DNA from: Paenirhizobium cremeum
GTDB taxonomy: Bacteria > Pseudomonadota > Alphaproteobacteria > Rhizobiales > Rhizobiaceae
Assembly: GCF_022884085.1 (NCBI RefSeq)
Contig: NZ_JAGGCS010000010.1
Location: forward strand, 124,001 to 188,000
Reading direction: 5' to 3'
DNA: 64,000 nucleotides
The translations under genes and the position numbers were made by a program. Of the stretch, positions 58,400 through 64,000 are shown piece after piece; position 1 is the first letter of the stretch; each line of letters opens with the position of its first letter. The notes beneath the pieces are model-generated. The model was not told the origin of the DNA. It was given only the letters and a program-made list of their open reading frames with translations, and ran no database searches.

Positions 58400-59155
58400 T
58401 CAGCCCTCGATCACCTCCGCGCCCAGCTCGCGATAGGGCGCAAGCCGTTCTAGACCCATGCCCGAGGGCACGATCAGGCCGGCGACCTTCGAGAGCGGTG
58501 CGATCAAGCAGGGAGAGAGAGCCCCGATCTTCTCTTCGGTCACCGGCACGTAGGTTTCGGCGCTCGCCGTCAGGATATGCCGCTTGATTGCGGCTTCCTC
58601 GAAATCGCCGGTCGAGAGACCGTGTGAGGGATGCACGGCGGTAACCCCGAGGAAGAAGATGTCGGGGCGGATCTCGTCGATGGCCGCCATCGCCGCTGCA
58701 CCGACCGCCACCATGGAATGCTTGTAGAGCCGCCCGCCGATCAGGATCACCTCGATCTGCCGGTGGTGTTCGAATTCGGCGGCAATCGTCGGCGAATGGG
58801 TGGCGACGGTCAGCGGCATGTCCTTCGGCAATCGCCGGGCGATTTCCGCCGTCGTCGTGCCGCCGTCGAGGAAGATCATCTGCCCCGGCTTTACCAGGGC
58901 TGCCGCGCGCGCGCCGAGCGAGGACTTCTCCTCCGTGGAGACGCTTTGCCGGGCCGAGAAATCCGGCAGGTCGGGGGAAACAGGCAGCGCCCCGCCATGC
59001 ACCCGCCGCAGCAATCCCGCCATCGCCATGTCGCGCAAGTCCCGCCGGATCGTATCCTCGGAGACGGAGAGTTCGCGGGCGAGTTCGCTTGCCAGCGCGC
59101 GACCTGTCAGCCGCAGGGTTTCGAGGATATGGGCACGGCGTTGATCGGTAAGCAT
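58400..59155 (-). CDS. DeoR/GlpR family transcriptional regulator
   Basis: The 251-residue protein has an N-terminal DeoR HTH (ILETLRLTGRALASELARELSVSEDTIRRDLR) and a C-terminal sugar-phosphate-sensing domain with MIFLDGGTTTAEIARRL and KRHILTASAETYVPV. Such regulators repress sugar catabolism genes; no transporter or kinase target lies nearby. The start at 59155 (MLTDQRRAHIL) is preferred to an upstream in-frame Met. It is divergent from the DUF4406 gene. Confidence 0.92.
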   Translation of the reverse strand: MLTDQRRAHILETLRLTGRALASELARELSVSEDTIRRDLRDMAMAGLLRRVHGGALPVSPDLPDFSARQSVSTEEKSSLGARAAALVKPGQMIFLDGGTTTAEIARRLPKDMPLTVATHSPTIAAEFEHHRQIEVILIGGRLYKHSMVAVGAAAMAAIDEIRPDIFFLGVTAVHPSHGLSTGDFEEAAIKRHILTASAETYVPVTEEKIGALSPCLIAPLSKVAGLIVPSGMGLERLAPYRELGAEVIEG

Positions 59156-59274
59156 GCGGCTTTCTGCGTGTTTGTCTGTGAATATGCACGATAATACGCA
59201 AAATGAGTCGACATTCCAGAAAATTCGTGCAGATTCGCGCATGTTTCAGCAATGCGACATGAAAGGAGCACGAA

Positions 59275-59631
59275 ATGCTGATCTTGATTGCAGGTCCCTA
59301 CCGGTCGGGAACGGGGGATGATCCCGCGAAGATGACCGAGAACCTGAAGCGTCTTGAGGCGCCGTCCCATGCCCTGTTCAGGGCCGGTCACGTGCCGATG
59401 ATCGGGGAGTGGGTGGCGCTGCCGGTCTGGCATGCGGCGGGTGGAAAGAGCGTTGGCGACGATCTCTACGAGGAGATATTCCATCCGGTCGCGGGCCGTC
59501 TGCTTCAACTTTGCGAGGGCGTGCTGCGCCTGCCGGGCGCTTCCAAGGGGGCGGATAACGACGTGCGGATCGCGACCGAACGCGGCATTCCGGTCTGGTA
59601 CCGGCTGGAGGACGTGCCGGGCTGCGCCTGA
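59275..59631 (+). CDS. DUF4406 protein (nucleoside deoxyribosyltransferase-like)
   Basis: The 118-residue protein begins MLILIAGPYRSGTGDDPAKM, the DUF4406 nucleotide-binding-like start, followed by ALFRAGHVPMIGEWVALP and a C-terminal GADNDVRIATERGIPVWY. The family is distantly related to nucleoside 2-deoxyribosyltransferases. AAAGGAGCACGAA precedes ATG. Function unknown. Confidence 0.85.
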   Translation: MLILIAGPYRSGTGDDPAKMTENLKRLEAPSHALFRAGHVPMIGEWVALPVWHAAGGKSVGDDLYEEIFHPVAGRLLQLCEGVLRLPGASKGADNDVRIATERGIPVWYRLEDVPGCA

Positions 59632-59711
59632 GTGTTACCGTCTGCCTGTGGAAGGCGAGGTAAGGCCTTGGTCGGATAAAAGGCGAGGGAGGACCAAAGG
59701 CCTCCCTCAGC

Positions 59712-59868
59712 TTGCTGACAAAGTCTCGTATTGATCGTCGAGGCTCCCTTCTCCGTCATGCCGGACTTGTTCCGGCATTGTGCAGCGCGATGTCCATCGC
59801 GCAAAAGACTCTTTTGCGATCAAGGACTTGATCGCGCAGGTTTCCGGCCCTAGGCCGGAATGACGACC
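59712..59868. repeat. MITE-like palindromic element, copy 2
   Basis: This region matches the core of the element at 33151-33423: GCTGACAAAG at the left, then CTCCGTCATGCCGGACTTG, GCGCAAAAGACTCTTTTGCG and CCGGAATGACGAC at the right. Its right outer end lacks the TTTGTCAGCAGTC terminal repeat of copy 1, so it is incomplete. It fills most of the 343-bp gap between DUF4406 and the GST gene, which otherwise shows nothing. Confidence 0.85.
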
Positions 59869-59974
59869 TTGGGGGAGCGTCGGCGGACACAAGGATATGT
59901 TCGAAAAGGCGCTCGCCAGCGCTCCGAAGCAGGCCGGAAGACCTCCTCTTTCCGGTTTGGAAGGAGGGAGGCCC

Positions 59975-60634
59975 TTATTCCTGTTCGTCGGCGCGGGTCT
60001 GCCACATGGCCTTGAAGGCCGGGCGATCCTGGCAGCGCTTCAGCCATGCGGTAACATGCGGGTGCTCTTCCATCAGCGGCTGATAGGGCTGGGCGTAGCG
60101 GACGATTTCCGCAACGTTCAGGTCCGCGACGGTGAAGCGGCCGCCGACGAGATAGTCTTGGGCGGCAAGCTGCTGTTCCAGCACGCCGAAGGAGCGCTTC
60201 AACAGGCGGCTGACGGCATCGGCCTCCGCCTTGCCGGCATCGGTGCCGAGGCGTCCTTCGGCATTGGCCGTCGAGATCTTCAGCGCGTTCAGCTCGATCT
60301 CGGTCGCCGCGAAGAACGACCATTGGGTCATCAGCGCGTCCTCGGTGAGATCCTTCGGCGCAAGCGGACCGCCATGCTTCTTGGCGAGGTAGAGGTTGAT
60401 CGCGAGGCTTTCATGGAGCTTCAGCCCGTCATCGTCGATGGAGGGAATGGCCCCCATGGGATTGACCGCCAGGAATTCCGGCGAACGGGTGTTCAGCCTT
60501 GCGCCCGGCGCCAGCGGATCGGCAAGCTTGCGGGCCTGGATCACCGGCACGTGCTCGAAGGCGAGGTCGAGTTCGCCCGCGAGCCAGAATGTGCGCGTCG
60601 CGCGCGATTTGTAGACGCCGTAGATTCTCAGCAT
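59975..60634 (-). CDS. Glutathione S-transferase family protein
   Basis: The 219-residue protein has an N-terminal thioredoxin domain (MLRIYGVYKSRATRTFWLAGEL, VNPMGAIPSIDDDGLKLHESLAI) and a C-terminal domain with FTVADLNVAEIVRYAQPY. KSRATRT at the active-site loop suggests a Ser- or Arg-assisted class. It is unrelated in position to the GST in the bet cluster. The substrate is unknown. Confidence 0.92.
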   Translation of the reverse strand: MLRIYGVYKSRATRTFWLAGELDLAFEHVPVIQARKLADPLAPGARLNTRSPEFLAVNPMGAIPSIDDDGLKLHESLAINLYLAKKHGGPLAPKDLTEDALMTQWSFFAATEIELNALKISTANAEGRLGTDAGKAEADAVSRLLKRSFGVLEQQLAAQDYLVGGRFTVADLNVAEIVRYAQPYQPLMEEHPHVTAWLKRCQDRPAFKAMWQTRADEQE

Positions 60635-60947
60635 GATCTCTTCCCCTGTTCGGTTTGGGCCGGAGGCTATCCGGTGGGATGGGGGATGAAAAGCCGTGTC
60701 GGATTGATCCGCGCATGAATTCTGATGATGGAAATGCCGCGCTCGTTGACTTCGAGGGACGGGGAATTTATGAAGCTCGCCAAGGGTCAGCAGTTCACCC
60801 AGGCGTCACCGCCCCGCAAGGGGAGCTAAACCTGAATTCTCGATTTCGACGACAGCCACTTTTCCCGTGCCCAGTCGGAAGACGGTGACCACCGGCCATC
60901 CTGGTTCTCCCGGCCTGGTTTTTGGGCACGATATCGAGGAAAAGACG
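60635..60947. other. Intergenic region upstream of DUF2087 gene
   Basis: The 313-base gap separates a leftward GST gene and a rightward DUF2087 gene and must hold both promoters. A 19-codon ORF (ATG 60770, starting MKLAKGQQFT) has GGGGA upstream; no other support exists. I see no repeat or terminator. Confidence 0.4.
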
Positions 60948-61499
60948 ATGTCGCGTATCATTCATGCCTATGAGGCACCCGATCTTTCGGCCCTTGCCCG
61001 CACGATCAAGCGGGAGCTCGACGCCCGCGCGGAAAAGCCCGGCCATGTCGAGATCCTGAACATCCTGTCGCGCGCGGCGGGCTATCGCAATTACCAGCAC
61101 CTCAAGGCGGCAAGAGCCGCCGAAGGCCGCATGGCCGAGCCGGTCGCGGAAGCGCCGGCGGTCGATTTCCAGAAGGTCGAGGTCGCCGCCCGCTGCTTCG
61201 ATGCCGCGGGCGTGCTCGCCCGCTGGCCGGCCAAGACCAGCCTGCAGCAGCTCTGCCTCTGGCGGCTGTGGTCGGCGTTTCCGGCCGGCGAGGAAATGGA
61301 CGAGCGGCAGGTCAACGACCTCCTGAAACGCCGCCACGCCTTCGGCGACCATGCGCTGCTGCGCCGCGAAATGGTCAACCAGCGGCTTCTTTCCCGCTCC
61401 ACCGATTGCCGGGTCTACCGCCGGGTCGAACGCCAGCCGCCACCGGATGCGCTGGCGCTCATCCGCCTTGCACCTTCGCCTGTTTCGGGAGCACGCTGA
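60948..61499 (+). CDS. DUF2087 domain-containing protein
   Basis: The 183-residue protein starts MSRIIHAYEAPDLSALARTIK. A helical N-terminal segment ends near YRNYQHLKA; the C-terminal DUF2087 part contains LCLWRLWSAFPAGEEMDERQVNDLL and REMVNQRLLSRSTDCRVYRRV. DUF2087 domains occur in transcription-factor-like proteins and act as winged helices. I cannot assign a role. ATG 60948 has GAGGAAAAG upstream. Its stop overlaps the next gene's start (TGATG). Confidence 0.82.
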   Translation: MSRIIHAYEAPDLSALARTIKRELDARAEKPGHVEILNILSRAAGYRNYQHLKAARAAEGRMAEPVAEAPAVDFQKVEVAARCFDAAGVLARWPAKTSLQQLCLWRLWSAFPAGEEMDERQVNDLLKRRHAFGDHALLRREMVNQRLLSRSTDCRVYRRVERQPPPDALALIRLAPSPVSGAR

Positions 61500-62407
61500 T
61501 GGCCCGAGCTCCGCTTTCGGCCCTGCCGGTCAAGGCAAGGCTTGATGCCGCACGCCCGCATTTTGCCGATCTGCCGGCGGGTCGGCTGGAATATGCCGAT
61601 GTCGGCGGCGGCCCGCCGCTGCTTGCCCTGCATGGCGCGCTCGGCGGTTTCGATCAGGCCCTGTTGCTGGCCATGGCCGCTTTCGGCGACTGGCCGGCGC
61701 GCCGCATTCTCGCTCCGTCGCGTCCCGGCTATCTCGGCACCCGCCTTGAAACGGGGCGCTCGCCGGAGGAGCAGGCGGATCTTTATGCCGCTCTCCTCGA
61801 TTATCTCTGCATCGATACGGTCGATGTCGTCGCCGTCTCCGGCGGCGGTCCCTCGGCGATCCTTTTCGCAGCCCGCCATCCGGCGCGTTGCCGGTCGCTC
61901 GTGCTCATCTCGGCCTGCATGGAACGGCTGGTCATTCCGCAGGAATACCAAGGCCGGTTCGAAACCATGCTGCGGATCACCCGTCATGCGCCGGTGCGCT
62001 GGCTGATGGCGCTGACGGGACGCTTTGCGCCGGAGGGGGGCATTCGCCGCTCCATTGCCGATAAGGCCCTTTGCCGGCGCACGCTGGCCGATCCCGAAGC
62101 GGGACCGCTGATCCGCGCGCTGCAGTTCACCGTGATGAGCCGGCTTACCCTCAGGATGCCGGGCCTCGTCAACGATACGGCCTGCTGCGCGGCGCTCGAC
62201 GACTTGCCGCTGGAGAGCGTTCAGGCCCCGGCCCTGGTCGTTCACGGAACCGGGGATCGAGCCGTTCCCTTCGCCCATGCCGCCAATGCGATGAAACGGC
62301 TGCCGCAGGCGCGGCTCCTGGCCATCGAAGGCGGGGAGCATGTCTGCCTGTTCACTCATATCGAACGGGTGCGCGCGGCGGTCGCCCGGCTCTCGGGCGA
62401 AGGATGA
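61499..62407 (+). CDS. Alpha/beta hydrolase
   Basis: The 302-residue protein has the hydrolase fold with HGALGGFDQALLL (oxyanion region), nucleophile elbow VAVSGGGPSAI, acid in HGTGDRAVPF and histidine in GGEHVCLF. The catalytic triad is complete. The substrate is unknown. Its start overlaps the DUF2087 stop, so it is translated with it; the frame is open upstream to 61268 inside that gene. Confidence 0.9.
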   Translation: MARAPLSALPVKARLDAARPHFADLPAGRLEYADVGGGPPLLALHGALGGFDQALLLAMAAFGDWPARRILAPSRPGYLGTRLETGRSPEEQADLYAALLDYLCIDTVDVVAVSGGGPSAILFAARHPARCRSLVLISACMERLVIPQEYQGRFETMLRITRHAPVRWLMALTGRFAPEGGIRRSIADKALCRRTLADPEAGPLIRALQFTVMSRLTLRMPGLVNDTACCAALDDLPLESVQAPALVVHGTGDRAVPFAHAANAMKRLPQARLLAIEGGEHVCLFTHIERVRAAVARLSGEG

Positions 62408-62422
62408 GCCTGCCTGCCGTTG

Positions 62423-64000
62423 TCAGCCCGTCGCGCCGAGACGCGACAGGTCGCAGGCGGGCGCGGTCTCGACGATGCCTCGGTCCTTCAGCAAGGCGGC
62501 GATGGCGGTGCGGTCGACGGCCCGGGAGAAGAGGAAGCCCTGGCCGTCGGTGCAGCCGAGTTCCTGAAGGGAGCCGGCCTGTTCCGCCGTCTCGACCCCT
62601 TCCGCCGTCACCCTGATTCCGAGCCCGTTGGCGATGTCGATGAGGCCCTTGATGATGACGGCGCCGGCGCGGTCGCCGATCATGCGCTGCACGAAGGACT
62701 TGTCGATCTTGATGATGTCGATGGGAACCGTCAGAAGGTGGGTGAGCGACGCAAACCCGGTGCCGAAATCGTCGAGCGCGACCGCCATGCCGGCGGCGCG
62801 CAGCGCCCGGATCTGTTCGGCGACGATCTGGTCGCGCTGGTCGAGATAGACCGATTCCGTCACTTCCACGATCACCCTGTCAAGCGGTACGCCCTTTGCG
62901 CGAAAGGCAGCCGCGACCCGCTCTGCAAGGCCGCTGCGGTAGAAATCGGCTGCCGCAACATTGATGCCGACGCGCCCGAAGGCAAGCCCTTCGTCCATCC
63001 ACTGCCGGGCGTCGGCAGCGACCTTGGCGAGCATGCGGTCGGTCAGTTCGAAGGCGACGCCGGCGTCCTTGGTCGCCTCGTGGAAATAGCCGGCCGCAAT
63101 GACTTCGCCGCCGCGCGTCGTCAGCCGGCAGAGCGCCTCCAGGCTGACGATCCGGCCTGTCGCCAGTTCTACGACCGGCTGGTAATAGGCGTCGATGCGT
63201 TCCTCGCGCAGCGCTTCCGTCACGTCCTGAATGGCGCGGAAGCGCTTGGCGATGGCGGTGCCGAGTCCCGGCACGAATTCGATGTAATTGCCCCGCGCCC
63301 GCTCCTTGGCGTGGTAGAGCGCATAGTCGGCGTTCTGCCGGACCCTCTCGGCGCTTTCGCCCTCGAGGGCCACGGCTCCTCCCACGGTCACCGAGGGATA
63401 GACCACCCGGTCGGCGCAGGCGCAGGGCAGCCTGACGGCTTTGAGCAGACGCTCGGCAATGGTGCCCGGATCGATGCCCGCGTCGGCCGGAACGATGACG
63501 GCGAACTCGTCGCCGCCAAGACGGAAGGCGGAGCCTGGCAGGCAGGCTTCGGCGATACGCATTCCGACCGTGCGGATCAGATCGTCGCCGGCCAGATGGC
63601 CGAAGGTGTCATTGACCAGCTTGAGGTTGTCGACATCGGCGAGCAGGATGCCCCAGGGCCTGCCGATCTTGTCCTGCTCCGCCACCTGCTCGTTGAAGCG
63701 GCTGCGATTGGGAAGCTGGGTGAGGGCGTCGGTCTCCGCGATCCTCCGGCGTTCCGCGGCGCGCTGGTCGCGCTCGATCGCGATGGCGCACAGATGCACG
63801 CATGCGGCGACGATCTTGTGCTCAAGCCGGGAGGGGCAGCGCGTCGTGTGGAAGTAGAAAGCGAAGGTGCCGAGAACCTTGCCCGACGCGATGATCGGGG
63901 TCGACCAGCAGGCCCTCAGCCCGAGCGGCAGAGCGAGATGCTTGTAGGGCGCCCAATAGGGGTGGGTTTCGATGTCGGTCACGATCACGGGTTCGCCCGT
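62423..64000 (-). CDS. GAF-GGDEF-EAL c-di-GMP protein, N-terminus outside window
   Basis: 525 residues are visible; the frame continues past 64000. The visible N-terminal part is the end of a GAF domain (LRACWSTPIIASGKVLGTFAFYF). The GGDEF domain follows with LTQLPNR and intact RLGGDEFAV, then the EAL domain with SLEALCRL, EVTESV, ALDDFG, IKIDKSF, AEGVET and DGQGFLFSRA. The motifs suggest both activities are possible. It is convergent with the alpha/beta hydrolase gene. Confidence 0.92.
   Translation of the reverse strand, partial: TGEPVIVTDIETHPYWAPYKHLALPLGLRACWSTPIIASGKVLGTFAFYFHTTRCPSRLEHKIVAACVHLCAIAIERDQRAAERRRIAETDALTQLPNRSRFNEQVAEQDKIGRPWGILLADVDNLKLVNDTFGHLAGDDLIRTVGMRIAEACLPGSAFRLGGDEFAVIVPADAGIDPGTIAERLLKAVRLPCACADRVVYPSVTVGGAVALEGESAERVRQNADYALYHAKERARGNYIEFVPGLGTAIAKRFRAIQDVTEALREERIDAYYQPVVELATGRIVSLEALCRLTTRGGEVIAAGYFHEATKDAGVAFELTDRMLAKVAADARQWMDEGLAFGRVGINVAAADFYRSGLAERVAAAFRAKGVPLDRVIVEVTESVYLDQRDQIVAEQIRALRAAGMAVALDDFGTGFASLTHLLTVPIDIIKIDKSFVQRMIGDRAGAVIIKGLIDIANGLGIRVTAEGVETAEQAGSLQELGCTDGQGFLFSRAVDRTAIAALLKDRGIVETAPACDLSRLGATG

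Overview
The window is a chromosomal segment from a high-GC alphaproteobacterium of the Rhizobiaceae (Rhizobium/Ensifer/Shinella-like). The grounds are the whole gene set: an aa3-oxidase cluster in rhizobial order, the homoserine kinase-RNase HI pair, a betICBA-type choline-sulfate operon, a zinc-dependent R. etli-type asparaginase, DUF1344, DUF983, DUF1304 and IalB proteins, and an APS-type sulfate assimilation locus. Species cannot be decided from what is visible. I see no rRNA, tRNA, prophage, transposase or CRISPR array.

Layout. 0-6.5 kb is core: a truncated membrane sensor, DUF1344, a histidine phosphatase behind fabI, a DnaJ-like protein, a surface lipoprotein, pdxH and a polysaccharide deacetylase. 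6.6-14.4 kb is accessory in character: a soxR/efflux-pump pair sharing a perfect SoxR box, a decayed membrane gene, and a one-strand cluster (cupin, Tat-exported hydrolase, zinc alcohol dehydrogenase, cyclophilin-fold protein, MFS pump) divergent from a LysR regulator. 14.5-20.2 kb holds an SDR behind a palindromic operator, a D,D-carboxypeptidase with SPOR domain, a MazG-like protein, a DUF4160-DUF2442 pair with a palindrome over its start, tldD and ialB. 20.5-28.6 kb is the cytochrome aa3 oxidase cluster (coxB-coxA-ctaB-coxF-ctaG-coxC, DUF983, surf1, DUF1304, ispH), preceded by a perfect FNR/FixK-type box.

28.6-31.1 kb (five tandem 96-bp repeats plus a divergent SDR/AraC module) separates ispH from thrB-rnhA. 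33.4-41.6 kb encodes sulfate assimilation: cysH-cysD-cysN on one strand, and an Rrf2 regulator, sulfate-binding protein, cysT, cysW and cysA on the other. Sulfate is imported, adenylylated by CysDN and reduced as APS by the Fe-S type CysH, so no PAPS kinase is needed locally. 42.2-50.4 kb carries a ClC chloride channel and the glycine-betaine route (betC, betB, betA, betI), with a glutathione S-transferase inside the operon and a small opposite-strand gene splitting betA from betB. 50.5-64 kb is mixed: HdeD, two c-di-GMP proteins, a lipoprotein, a quinone oxidoreductase, asparaginase, a second SDR/AraC module, a DeoR regulator, a GST and two hydrolase/DUF genes.

The most unusual items are a structured, terminator-ended transcript at 54.97-55.17 kb whose 24-codon ORF has a Shine-Dalgarno able to pair with sequence just past its own stop; the DUF4160-DUF2442 module with an 18-bp perfect palindrome over its ribosome-binding region; the tandem 96-bp hairpin array; and a two-copy palindromic MITE-like element.
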